Counted from the stretch's first letter, positions 35,595 through 43,324 are shown. The stretch: DNA of 51,628 nt from Ruminiclostridium sp. (GCA_017624025.1 JAGANY010000001.1:1-51628); one strand, 5' to 3'. Translations and numbers: made by a program. Notes: a model not told the origin generated them from the sequence alone.

Positions 35595-35788
35595 TTATGA
35601 GTGTTATTGAGGGAAACCCTTTTGAAAATGGGCGTTCCCTCAAACTCCCTTCCTAAAACTTTCACTTTAAATTCAAGACCCACAGGGTAATACCCTGTGG
35701 GTCTTGAATTTATAATAAAAGTCTTTGGAAGAGGGTTCGGGAGAAAGCCTTTCTTCAGAAAGGTTTCTCCCGATAAATACTCATAACG
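35595..35788. repeat. Complete composite palindromic intergenic element (family B, copies B2/B3)
   Basis: Left arm on the minus strand (35595-35660) and right arm on the plus strand (35719-35788) are diverged inverted copies. Each carries the pattern AAAGT.TT.GGAAG.G.GTT, a hairpin and TACTCATAA. Between them is a perfect 21-bp-arm palindrome (35669-35689 with 35691-35711). The right-arm hairpin is CGGGAGAAAGCCTTT / AAAGGTTTCTCCCG (35738-35772). It sits exactly between convergent genes and resembles the half element at 1-114. Confidence 0.85.
35669..35711. terminator. Bidirectional terminator (central palindrome of family-B element)
   Basis: 21-bp perfect stem with one unpaired base at the centre. 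A/T-rich ends on both sides fit termination of both the phosphatase gene (plus) and the ABC permease gene (minus). Confidence 0.75.
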
Positions 35789-35808
35789 CTTCTGTACAGG
35801 CACACGCC

Positions 35809-37179
35809 TTATTCGTTTCTTATAGCCTCGAGAGCGCTTATCTTAACCGCTCTGTTAGCGGGATAGAAGCCGGAAATAAGACCGATAATGGTTGCAAATA
35901 CAAGCGCAAGAAGCACCAGCCAGATAGGTATGATAGAGATACGCGAGTCTTCTACCGCTATTCCCATCATACTTGCAAAAACTCCGCTTCCCAGCATATT
36001 CATAACTGCCGAAATACCGTAGCTTATAAGGGTTCCCATAATTCCGCCGAGAAGTCCGATAAGACCTGCTTCCATAAGGAACACTATACGGATATTGCCG
36101 ATAAAACAGCCTAAAACCTTCATAATACCAATTTCCTTGGTACGCTCGTAAATCGACATTATCATAGTATTCGTGATACTTATTGCCGCTACGAGAAGGC
36201 TTATCGCCGCAAGTCCGCCGAGAACCAGCTGGATGATACCGAGATAGCCCTGCATTTCTTCTCTTATCTGTGCCATACTCGAAGCGGTAAAGCCCATTGC
36301 CTCTATCTCTTCCTGTACGGCCGCAACGTTGTCGAGGTCATTTACTATTATCTTTACCTGTGTATAGTCTATGCCCTTTGTATTTCTTACACCGTTGAGA
36401 CGGTTATAATCGTTTATAATGTCCTTTGCGAGATCTATATCTATAAAAATACTGTAGGGTGTTTCCCAGTTGGGATCCATCGCAAGAATCGTAGTACCTG
36501 TGAGCTTATGCTCATAGCCTCGACCGCCGTAAAGGAAATTGCCCTCATCGTCTGTCTTTTTCGAATTATTTATATAGAACATTATCGTCTCGCCTACAGG
36601 CTCAACAAAAGGCTTTGAAAAAGTGCCGTCGGGGAGCTCCTGTTTCCAGGTATATGAATTCTGTCCCTTTTTCTTCGTGTCACGGAACTGGTACGCCATC
36701 TCGTTTCCGAAAACAACAGCGTCCTTGTACATCGCCTCTGTAGGCATCTCGCCCTGTTCGGCGGAATAGTTCATCTTGTCGAAAAGGCTGAAATCAACGC
36801 CGTAAATATCCGCCCAGGACATTTTATATCGGTCATTCTTTCCTGCCGCAATAGTAACCATACTTGAATCTACCTGTAATTTAGGTATTACACAGGTTAC
36901 GTTCTCGATAGCCTCCATAGCTTCTACCGCCGCATCGTCAAGAGGCGTCTTTTCCTCGTCGGAAGCACCGCCGTAGTTGAAGTTATAGATATTTATTGCG
37001 GTAAGGTCGCCCATAGACGCAAGCATTCCGTCAAGAGCCTTATTCATACCTATACCGAGGGATATCATTACGATAACCGCACAGGAACCGATGACTACGC
37101 CCGTAACCGTAAGAAGAGTACGGCCTTTACGTCTCCATAAATTACGGAGACACATTTTAAGCATATCAGATATCTTCAT
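35809..37179 (-). CDS. MacB/FtsX-type ABC transporter permease
   Basis: 456 residues. TM1 is about 20-42. The large extracytoplasmic MacB_PCD domain is about 45-310. Three C-terminal TM helices (about 315-345, 370-400, 418-445) follow, with the motif ERTKEIGIMKVLGC typical of FtsX-like permeases. It works with the ATPase (39313-40065) and the large extracytoplasmic protein (37166-39316). Such MacB-type systems move peptides, lipids or drugs by mechanotransmission; substrate unknown. The ATG overlaps the upstream gene by 14 bp. Confidence 0.92.
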   Translation of the reverse strand: MKISDMLKMCLRNLWRRKGRTLLTVTGVVIGSCAVIVMISLGIGMNKALDGMLASMGDLTAINIYNFNYGGASDEEKTPLDDAAVEAMEAIENVTCVIPKLQVDSSMVTIAAGKNDRYKMSWADIYGVDFSLFDKMNYSAEQGEMPTEAMYKDAVVFGNEMAYQFRDTKKKGQNSYTWKQELPDGTFSKPFVEPVGETIMFYINNSKKTDDEGNFLYGGRGYEHKLTGTTILAMDPNWETPYSIFIDIDLAKDIINDYNRLNGVRNTKGIDYTQVKIIVNDLDNVAAVQEEIEAMGFTASSMAQIREEMQGYLGIIQLVLGGLAAISLLVAAISITNTMIMSIYERTKEIGIMKVLGCFIGNIRIVFLMEAGLIGLLGGIMGTLISYGISAVMNMLGSGVFASMMGIAVEDSRISIIPIWLVLLALVFATIIGLISGFYPANRAVKISALEAIRNE

Positions 37180-39316
37180 CGTCTTCCTCTAATTCCCTTT
37201 TCTTTTTTCTCTTCTTTACAACTACAATGATAATAATTACTGCCGCAATTACAACAACTGCAATGATAACAACGGGAACCCAGTTGAATCCTGCTTCCTG
37301 GGGCATTTCACCCATCATCTCGCCGCCGAATTCGTCCATAGGCATATCCATATAGCCCATATCCATTCCGTAATCAAAGACTACAGCAGAGATATTGAAG
37401 GATGCTCTCTGTTCCTTTTCGGTGCCGTTTGCGTCCTCGTATGTGATTATGATTTCGCCGCTTATGTCGCCTTCCATATTGGGAGTAATCTGTGCGTCAT
37501 AGTATTCCTCGCTGCCGCTGTTGATATTGCCGATATAGTAGGTTCTTTCGGAAATATCGAAGCCTTCGCCTTCTACGGATACTGTTACGTTATAAACTCC
37601 GCTCTTGCCCTTGTTGACAATGCTTGTGCTTATATAGCACATTTCGCCTACGCCTACCGCATAGTTGGGATATTCGGGCTCGTTTACGGTAAGACGGTCT
37701 TCCTGCTGGAGAGGAATAGTGATCGTTTCGGTTACAGGAGACGCCTGGTAACGCTTTCCATCTACGCTGTACTCGTAAACAAACACAATTTCCACAGGGT
37801 AGCTGTTAGGAACAGCGTCGCTCTTTGCGATAAGGTCAAGGGCAATATTTTCAGTACCCTTTGTGCCTATTTTCTCAAAGAAGAAGGAGTTCGAGGAGTT
37901 TGCGGGCGAGAATGCAATACCGCCGTCAACATTATTCGAAGCTCCGTTTACGGTAACCTTAAGGTTCTCGATTACCGCGTCGGACGCAGTATTCTTTATA
38001 TTTACGCTTAAATTGAAGGTATCGCCTGCTGTTACGAATTCTCCGCCGAAATCATAGTTTTCAATAATAATATTCGGAGCGAAAACGCCGTCACCGCTTC
38101 CTGCTGTTTCGGAAGGAGCACAGGGAATTGTAACGCTTGCTTCGGAAGATACAGTACCGTATTCGATAAGAACCGGAATAACCTCTCTTATGGAGCTTAT
38201 TCCCTTACAGCCTACGATATCGAAGCTGAAATCCTTTGTTTTGCCCGCTTCAATATCAAAATCCACGTATGTAAGACCCTTGTCTATTGCAAATCTTGAA
38301 CCGTCAAGTCCGAGAATGCTGAGTCTTGCGTTTTCAATTTTTCTTTCGCTTGTATTTTTAAGTGTAATTGAAAGAGTAAACTTTGTGTTTTCCGCAACGT
38401 CGGAAGAGCTTACGTTATAGTCGGTCATAGTAAGGTCGTACTTTCCGAGCTCCTGCTTTTCCGCTTCCGGCTTACAGCTTATGATTACAGAGGTTTCGAG
38501 GGTCTGTGTTATATCGGGCTTCATAGGATTTACACAATAAACAGCCTGTACGCCGATACTTTCACGCACCGAGGAGATTCCCGAGCAAGCTACGAGAGGG
38601 AATGTGACATTACCTGTGCTTCCCTTTTCAATGCTTACGGTCTGCTTTGAAAAGCCCGCGTCAAGAACGAACTTTGTGCTGTCAAGTCCCGAAAGAAGAA
38701 CCTCGATATTTTCAAGGTCTATGCCACAGCCGTTTTCAAGAGTAAGAGTAAGGTCGAAGCTGTCTCCGGGTTCAATAGTTTCCTTGCTTGTCTCATAGGA
38801 CTTTATTGTAAGAGCCGATGTATTTACATCGCTTTCTACCTTAACGGGAATCGCATAGGTATATGTACCGCCGATACCGCCCTTCTTGTCGAAGACCTTT
38901 ACGTCTAAGGAAAGGCTGTACATTCCTGCAGGAGTAGATTCGGGAACAGAAACCTTAAAGATAAATAACGGAACAGACGAAGTGTTTGTTCTTTCGCCTA
39001 TATCCTCGACGATAATATCCGAAGTCGGCGAAGAAAGCATAGCCGAAACCGTTGCTGCTCTTCCCTCTCCGAAGGATCTTAAACCGATGCTTATCTGTGA
39101 TGTCTTTCCTGCCTGGAGAACATACGCTTTATTTACCGAAAGGGTAAAGCCCGGAACCGTAAGGTCGTCGGGGTTGGGGTCCTCCGTAACGATGTTGTCG
39201 TCAATTACTTCGTTTCCGCCCATATCCTCGCCCTCTGCAAAAGCTGTCACAGAAGCCGATGATACCATAAGCATCATAGCGGTAAATAACGCTGTAAGCT
39301 TTAATAAAAATTTCAT
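37166..39316 (-). CDS. Large extracytoplasmic membrane-anchored protein with CARDB/NEW3-like repeats
   Basis: 716 residues. The signal peptide is about 1-27. A long beta-rich region (about 50-630) contains at least three repeats of an Ig-like domain (patterns TFKLSITLKNTSERKIENA, FNLSVNIKNTASDAVIENL, MCYISTSIVNKGKSGVYNV). A Met/Gly/Asp-rich stretch (MDMGYMDMPMDEFGGEMMGE-like) and a TM helix (about 675-700) follow, then a KKRKKKR tail with acidic end. COG1361-like proteins of this shape are often encoded between MacB-type ATPase and permease genes and probably form the external adaptor. Both ends overlap the neighbouring genes. Confidence 0.85.
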   Translation of the reverse strand: MKFLLKLTALFTAMMLMVSSASVTAFAEGEDMGGNEVIDDNIVTEDPNPDDLTVPGFTLSVNKAYVLQAGKTSQISIGLRSFGEGRAATVSAMLSSPTSDIIVEDIGERTNTSSVPLFIFKVSVPESTPAGMYSLSLDVKVFDKKGGIGGTYTYAIPVKVESDVNTSALTIKSYETSKETIEPGDSFDLTLTLENGCGIDLENIEVLLSGLDSTKFVLDAGFSKQTVSIEKGSTGNVTFPLVACSGISSVRESIGVQAVYCVNPMKPDITQTLETSVIISCKPEAEKQELGKYDLTMTDYNVSSSDVAENTKFTLSITLKNTSERKIENARLSILGLDGSRFAIDKGLTYVDFDIEAGKTKDFSFDIVGCKGISSIREVIPVLIEYGTVSSEASVTIPCAPSETAGSGDGVFAPNIIIENYDFGGEFVTAGDTFNLSVNIKNTASDAVIENLKVTVNGASNNVDGGIAFSPANSSNSFFFEKIGTKGTENIALDLIAKSDAVPNSYPVEIVFVYEYSVDGKRYQASPVTETITIPLQQEDRLTVNEPEYPNYAVGVGEMCYISTSIVNKGKSGVYNVTVSVEGEGFDISERTYYIGNINSGSEEYYDAQITPNMEGDISGEIIITYEDANGTEKEQRASFNISAVVFDYGMDMGYMDMPMDEFGGEMMGEMPQEAGFNWVPVVIIAVVVIAAVIIIIVVVKKRKKKRELEEDDEDI

Positions 39317-40065
39317 TCCTTATTGTCCTCTCTTTCCTTTGTCTCATTATCCGTAGTTTTTTCTTCCGGAATATAAACGGGGGTATTTTCCTCTATGCTC
39401 GTTATCTCTCCGTCTATTATATGTACGATCCTGTCCGCATAGCCTGCAATTTCAAGATCGTGGGTTACAAGTATAAGCGTAAGATTATGCTTGCGGCACA
39501 TTTCTACCATAAGGGACATAACATCCTCTGTTGTTTTGGTATCAAGGTTACCTGTAGGTTCGTCCGCAAAGATTACATTAGGCTTCGCAACGAAGGCTCT
39601 CGCAATACCTACTCTCTGCTGCTGACCGCCCGACATCTGGCTTGGACGGTGCTTCATTCTTTCGCCAAGTCCTACCGCCTTAAGCATCGCCAATGTACGC
39701 TTGTTCCTTATACGCTTCGGAACGCCTTTAAACATAAGAGGCATACCTACGTTTTCGAGAGCGGTAAGCTGTGGGATAAGATTATACGACTGGAAAACGA
39801 AGCCTGTGTTTTCCTGTCTGAATCTTGCAAGCTTCTTTTCGTTAAGCTTCGCAATATTCGTGCCGTTTATAAAAATATCGCCCCTTGTGGGCTTCTCGAG
39901 ACCGGCAAGCATATTAAGAAGCGTCGATTTACCCGAACCCGAAGTACCGAGAATACAGCACACCTCTCCCTTGCTTATTTCGAGGTCTATATTTTTAAGG
40001 GCATATACCTTTTCGTTTCCGAGCCGATAAACCTTGCGAAGATTTCTGACTTCGATAAATGCCAA
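39313..40065 (-). CDS. MacB/LolD-type ABC transporter ATP-binding protein
   Basis: 250 residues. Walker A GTSGSGKST (about 39-47), Q-loop FVFQSYNLIPQLTALENV, ABC signature MSGGQQQRVGIARA and Walker B VIFADEPTGNLD, plus the switch-region THD, are present. The last ~25 residues are acidic and low complexity. It powers the permease at 35809-37179. It is the first gene of the three-gene operon, with a perfect consensus promoter at 40142-40170. Confidence 0.96.
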   Translation of the reverse strand: MAFIEVRNLRKVYRLGNEKVYALKNIDLEISKGEVCCILGTSGSGKSTLLNMLAGLEKPTRGDIFINGTNIAKLNEKKLARFRQENTGFVFQSYNLIPQLTALENVGMPLMFKGVPKRIRNKRTLAMLKAVGLGERMKHRPSQMSGGQQQRVGIARAFVAKPNVIFADEPTGNLDTKTTEDVMSLMVEMCRKHNLTLILVTHDLEIAGYADRIVHIIDGEITSIEENTPVYIPEEKTTDNETKEREDNKE

Positions 40066-40129
40066 TTTCTCACCTCATTCTTACATCATTCTTCTGTCTT
40101 TTTCATTATTCAACTGCACTATCTCAGTT

Positions 40130-40170
40130 AATACAGTTTGTATTATAACACGCGGGACGTTTTTTGTCAA
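40130..40170 (-). promoter_or_regulatory. Consensus SigA promoter and overlapping operator-like palindrome of the ABC operon
   Basis: On the minus strand: TTGACA (40165-40170), 17-bp spacer, TATAAT (40142-40147). AATACA-gtt-TGTATT (40130-40144) is a 6-bp-arm inverted repeat overlapping the -10/start region, a good place for a repressor. Confidence 0.8.
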
Positions 40171-40177
40171 CCTTTGT

Positions 40178-40223
40178 CAAAAAAAGCCTTTTCTACTATA
40201 TAAAACGCTTTATAAAGGCTTTT
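40178..40223. terminator. A/T-flanked hairpin between the ABC promoter and the upstream RNA gene
   Basis: AAAAGCCTTT and AAAGGCTTTT (10-bp arms) are separated by about 23 nt, with A and T runs outside. It could end leftover transcription from the minus-strand RNA gene before the ABC promoter. Confidence 0.45.
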
Positions 40224-40268
40224 AGTTGCAGTAAATGGTCATTTTTTCTTCTTTAAACAGGTGTTTTT

Positions 40269-40327
40269 GTAACGTGTTACATTTTTCAACATATTCTGTT
40301 ATAACATCTGACATAAAATGTTACATT
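40269..40327. promoter_or_regulatory. Cluster of three GTTAC/GTTATA inverted repeats
   Basis: GTAAC-gt-GTTAC (40269-40280), TGTTATAACA (40297-40306) and AATGT-t-ACATT (40317-40327), about 100-160 bp upstream of the ABC-operon promoter. They share a TGTTAYA core and look like binding sites of one regulator. I see no gene here. Confidence 0.4.
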
Positions 40328-40364
40328 AAAGGAACAGTTCAGTATATGTAAGGGGCGGAAAATA

Positions 40365-40397
40365 TAAAACCCCCGAAGAACATAAGTTCCTCGGGGG
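40365..40397 (-). terminator. Rho-independent terminator of the small RNA gene
   Basis: On the minus strand: CCCCCGAGGAAC / GTTCTTCGGGGG stem (40370-40397, with a G-U pair and short loop) followed by TTTTATATTTT. Confidence 0.85.
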
Positions 40398-40550
40398 CAT
40401 ATTTTCTGAAATTACCGCCGCACCGGACGTATGGCTTATAAAACCCGCACGAAGCAGGGTGGGTAAAATCGCCCGACAGGTTCACGCTCCCTTCTTCCGC
40501 AGTACGGGAGGTCTGCAATCCGCTGCCGTGGAGAAATCCCTTTTATAATG
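40365..40550 (-). ncRNA. Small structured RNA gene, probably 6S RNA (ssrS)
   Basis: A ~185-nt minus-strand unit has its own -10 TATAAT (40557-40562), a start near 40550 and the strong terminator at 40370-40397, and contains no ORF. The RNA's 5' region (CCACGGCAGCGGA) pairs with its 3' region (TCCGGTGCGGCGG) in 10 of 13 positions, closing a long interrupted helix. Inside are a CTCCC...GGGAG hairpin and a large internal loop. A long, mostly double-stranded RNA with a central bubble is the 6S RNA design. I have no alignment, so the assignment is tentative; another house-keeping RNA is possible. Confidence 0.5.
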
Positions 40551-40634
40551 TGTTGGATTATAGCAACCATACGAAATCGAATGAAGCAGTAAATAAAAGC
40601 TTTTATGATACTATTATATCAATTTCCGACAAAA

Positions 40635-40928
40635 TTATTCTTCGTCAAATTCTTCGGTAAAAACCTTCATGAATTCATCGCCGATTTTTGTGTAAAGCTC
40701 TTCATCATCAACAGTCTTTAAGGTGCACTGTTCGCTGTCGGGGTCGTCGATAACCTCGAGAATAATAAACTCAACGTCACCGTCAAGCTCATCCTCTTCG
40801 GTATAAGGAGTAAGAGCAGCGTACATTTTTCCTTCGAATTCTATTGTTTCGATAACCTCGAACTGTTCACCGTCAAGGTCAACAACTACAGGCTCATATT
40901 CATCAAGCATTTCAAGTTCTTCGGACAT
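40635..40928 (-). CDS. DUF1292 domain-containing protein (YrzB-like)
   Basis: 97 residues, very acidic. It matches the DUF1292 pattern: VVDLDGEQFEVIETIEFEGKMYAALTP, then EEDELDGDVEFIILEV and FMKVFTEEFDEE. The family is widespread in Firmicutes, often next to ruvX/ireB/alaS, but those genes are absent here. Function unknown. RBS AAAGGAGAAC lies upstream, with a perfect consensus promoter at 40970-40998. Confidence 0.92.
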   Translation of the reverse strand: MSEELEMLDEYEPVVVDLDGEQFEVIETIEFEGKMYAALTPYTEEDELDGDVEFIILEVIDDPDSEQCTLKTVDDEELYTKIGDEFMKVFTEEFDEE

Positions 40929-40969
40929 TTTTATGTTCTCCTTTCATTTTCTTGTCACTCAACATTTTT

Positions 40970-40998
40970 ATTATACAATAACCCTTCCGAAATGTCAA
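40970..40998 (-). promoter_or_regulatory. Consensus SigA promoter of the DUF1292 gene
   Basis: On the minus strand: TTGACA (40993-40998), 17-bp spacer, TATAAT (40970-40975). It is divergent from the large RNA promoter at 41096. Confidence 0.88.
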
Positions 40999-41095
40999 TA
41001 CGGTACACCCCAAAAACCGCAATTTTCTGCACAAATCTTATAAATTGCACACAAAACGGTTGAAAATATCATACAAAATAACCAAGAAAAACCTA

Positions 41096-41124
41096 TTGAC
41101 TTTGATAAAAAAATATGGTATTCT
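41096..41124 (+). promoter_or_regulatory. SigA-type promoter of the large noncoding RNA
   Basis: -35 TTGACT (41096-41101), 17-bp spacer, -10 TATTCT (41119-41124); expected start about 41131. Confidence 0.75.
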
Positions 41125-41130
41125 TATATC

Positions 41131-41770
41131 AAGGAAAGAGAGAGAAACCTAAAACAAAAGGTAACTCAAAAATTCCGAGGGTTCAGAAAATACCAAAAAT
41201 CTATTCCTTAAACTTAAGTTCTATACAGAAGATTTCGGCAATTCTGAAATGCAGTCATGCGAACAAGCAGGCTGTAAATTTAACCGGAAAGGGAGCGAGT
41301 CCAATGGCATCATCTGAAATAATAACTGAGTCTTTACCGAGCGTTGAATTCGCTGGTTCTGAAAGGCTGTTCTGAAAAATCTGCTTACCTGCCTCGTACA
41401 GGTTCAAGAGATTTTTAAATTACGGTGTTTAACCGATTACCTTTGAACAGCGATACGGCGGTAAAGAAGCTGTATGGAACGTCGGCTGTTGCAGTCACAC
41501 CGCAATATTAGCGTTACATATATAATTTATATGGAGTGGAGTGAGTCCAAAAGTTATTTAAAAGCTTACTCAAGATTACTTTACAGGAAGGTAAATTCCG
41601 ATGTACTGATATTAATTTTAACCTGAATAAGAAATCTCATTCTTGGAGTTGATTGATTATGATAATCGTAAGAATTTCAACAAAATAATTCAGGAAGGTA
41701 CAATCCAATGCATTAACCTAACATTAAAATTGAATATATAAAAAGGCTGTGCAGTAGTACAGCCTTTTGA
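41131..41770 (+). ncRNA. Candidate large structured noncoding RNA (~640 nt)
   Basis: A promoter (41096-41124) and terminator (41741-41768) bound ~640 nt with no credible ORF; the only long frame begins at 41115, before the expected transcript start. Local hairpins: 41232-41250 (7 bp), 41375-41416 (16 bp, interrupted, including AAAAATCT/AGATTTTT), 41423-41435, 41453-41475 (ATACGGC/GCTGTAT), 41478-41515 with inner 41484-41496, 41539-41571, 41580-41595, 41629-41644. Two motifs recur: GAGYGAGTCCAA (41293-41304, 41539-41550) and CAGGAAGGTA (41584-41593, 41691-41700). Size, AT-rich single-strand segments and host type fit large ornate RNAs such as ROOL, GOLLD or OLE; which one, or whether it is new, cannot be decided here. 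sir2 follows 23 bp after the hairpin with no promoter of its own, so it may depend on read-through. Confidence 0.6.
41741..41770 (+). terminator. Terminator between the large RNA and sir2
   Basis: AAAAGGCTGT / ACAGCCTTTT, 10-bp stem and 8-nt loop (41741-41768). The T run is short, so partial read-through into sir2 is plausible. Confidence 0.75.
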
Positions 41771-41792
41771 ATTTACATAAGAAGGTAAAAAA

Positions 41793-42518
41793 ATGAATGA
41801 CGAAAAAATAAAAAAGCTTAAAGAAATTATCGGCAATTCAAAAAACATCTGTGTATTTACAGGTGCAGGCATAAGCTGTCCCTCTGGAATACCCGATTTC
41901 CGTTCGGAAAACGGTCTTTATAACGAAAAAACAAAGGGCAGTTTTACTCCCGAACAGATTATTTCCCATTCCTTTTTTATGCGTTACACAGAAGAATTCT
42001 ACAGCTTCTACCGTGACAAGATGATATACGAAAAGGCTGAGCCAAATGACGCACACCGTTACTTTGCCGACCTCGAAGGCAAAGGCAAAAAAGTTACTGT
42101 CGTTACCCAGAATATCGACGGACTTCACCAGAAAGCAGGAAGCACCAATGTCCTCGAGCTTCACGGAAGCGTTCACCGTAATTTCTGTATGAAATGCGGA
42201 AAATTCTATGACGTAACCGCTGTTACGGGGGCTTCGAGGGTTCCGCTCTGTGAATGCGGAGGAATTATAAAACCCGATGTTGTTCTTTACGAAGAACCGC
42301 TGAACGAGGACATTGTTTCAAAAGCAATATCCGCTATTGCGGCGGCAGATACAATGATAATCATAGGCACATCCCTCGTGGTTTACCCTGCCGCATCATA
42401 CGTGCGGTACTTTAAGGGCGAAAACCTCGTTATTCTCAACAAAACGGAAACCGCCTGTGATAAAAACGCAAGGCTCGCAATATATGACGATATAGTAAAC
42501 ATCGTAAATAAACTCTGA
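41793..42518 (+). CDS. Sir2-family NAD-dependent protein deacylase (sirtuin)
   Basis: 241 residues. The NAD-binding motif GAGIS (24-28), PDFRS, TQNIDGLHQKAGS (105-117) and catalytic H124 (ELHGS) are present. Zinc cysteines C132, C135, C153 and C155 are intact, as are GTSLVVYPAA and VILNK-type NAD contacts (LVILNKTE). It should remove acetyl or other acyl groups from lysines. It is monocistronic, 23 bp downstream of the terminator of the large RNA; RBS AAGAAGG. No acetyl-CoA synthetase is nearby. Confidence 0.95.
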   Translation: MNDEKIKKLKEIIGNSKNICVFTGAGISCPSGIPDFRSENGLYNEKTKGSFTPEQIISHSFFMRYTEEFYSFYRDKMIYEKAEPNDAHRYFADLEGKGKKVTVVTQNIDGLHQKAGSTNVLELHGSVHRNFCMKCGKFYDVTAVTGASRVPLCECGGIIKPDVVLYEEPLNEDIVSKAISAIAAADTMIIIGTSLVVYPAASYVRYFKGENLVILNKTETACDKNARLAIYDDIVNIVNKL

Positions 42519-42519
42519 A

Positions 42520-42552
42520 ACAAAAACAAAGGACAGCATTACGCTGTCCTTA
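42520..42552. terminator. Terminator shared by convergent sir2 and the 45-aa gene
   Basis: AAGGACAGC / GCTGTCCTT, 9-bp stem and 5-nt loop (42529-42551). The T-rich run (TTTGTTTTTG) follows on the minus strand, so it fits the small minus-strand gene best. Confidence 0.75.
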
Positions 42553-42556
42553 AGCT

Positions 42557-42694
42557 TTAGTTTCCTTTGCCCATAGTTAATTTAAGAGGTATATAACCGC
42601 TTTCGATACGCTTATGCGAGGGCTTCTCCATAAGTCCGAAAGCAAAAATAAAAAATATCTCGAACATTCTTTTAAAATATTCTACCGCTCTCAT
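42557..42694 (-). CDS. Small 45-residue protein with hydrophobic N-terminal segment
   Basis: ATG 42694 is preceded by GGGAAAGGAAAG, a strong ribosome site with 8-nt spacing, and the frame ends at TAA 42557, just ahead of a terminator. The protein begins MRAVEYFKRMFEIFFIFAFG, followed by a basic KPSHKR patch and a polar end (KLTMGKGN). The hydrophobic stretch is residues 11-22, possibly membrane-associated or an amphipathic helix. I recognise no family. It lies opposite the ECF sigma gene, sharing their intergenic region. Confidence 0.6.
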   Translation of the reverse strand: MRAVEYFKRMFEIFFIFAFGLMEKPSHKRIESGYIPLKLTMGKGN

Positions 42695-42784
42695 AATTCT
42701 TTCCTTTCCCGCTATAGCTTTAGCCTATGATAAAACTATAACCCCCGAATGTGTAAATTATAAGAAAATAAATTAAAATTAAGG

Positions 42785-42814
42785 TGTAACCTTTCGGGCT
42801 TCCGAATTGTCTTA
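42785..42814 (+). promoter_or_regulatory. Possible ECF-type autoregulated promoter of the sigma gene
   Basis: TGTAAC followed by CTTT (42785-42794), then about 18 bp, then GTCTTA (42809-42814), resembles the AAC/CGT form of ECF promoters. Start would be about 20 bp before the ATG at 42836. No good SigA promoter is visible. Confidence 0.4.
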
Positions 42815-42835
42815 TGTACAGAAACGTTTCACGGT

Positions 42836-43324
42836 ATGCCGAAAAAAACAAAAGGACTGATAAAAATAAACACTGTTGAATTTACGGAATATGTTACGAA
42901 ATTCCAGCCCAATATCTTCCGCCTTGCATACAGCTACGTAAAAAACACAGCTGATGCGGAGGATATTACCCAGGAGGTCTTTCTCCGTCTCTATCGGAGC
43001 AATGAAACCTTTATTTCCGATGAAAACGCAAAGGCGTGGCTTATAAGGGTTACGATAAATACGGTGAAGAACTATCTTCTTTCCTTTTACCGCAAGCATA
43101 AGGTCGCTCTTACAGAGGATATTGCTCTTAACGATGAAAAGGACTACGCTCTTTTAGAAGCTCTTAACCGCCTTAATAAGAATTACCGTGTAGTAATCTA
43201 TCTCCATTACTACGAGGGTTATCCTGTAAGCGAAATAGCTTCTATGCTCGGAATTTCGGAAAACAATGTCAAGCAAAGGCTTAAAAGAGGCCGTGACAAA
43301 TTACGTACATGTCTTACCGACTGA
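42836..43324 (+). CDS. ECF-type RNA polymerase sigma factor
   Basis: 162 residues. Sigma region 2 (about 18-85) has FRLAYSYVKNTADAEDITQEVFLRLYRS. Region 4 (about 100-155) has YYEGYPVSEIASMLGISENNVKQRLKRGRDKLR. No region 1 or 3. It directs transcription of an envelope or stress regulon together with the anti-sigma encoded next. No clear Shine-Dalgarno precedes ATG 42836, so the true start is not certain. The stop precedes the anti-sigma ATG by 11 bp. Confidence 0.93.
   Translation: MPKKTKGLIKINTVEFTEYVTKFQPNIFRLAYSYVKNTADAEDITQEVFLRLYRSNETFISDENAKAWLIRVTINTVKNYLLSFYRKHKVALTEDIALNDEKDYALLEALNRLNKNYRVVIYLHYYEGYPVSEIASMLGISENNVKQRLKRGRDKLRTCLTD

Noticed and set aside
41115..41375. 86-codon plus-strand frame inside the large RNA region
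   Set aside because: Its ATG lies between the -35 and -10 boxes, upstream of the expected start of transcription. It has no ribosome site, and its composition is not that of the neighbouring genes.
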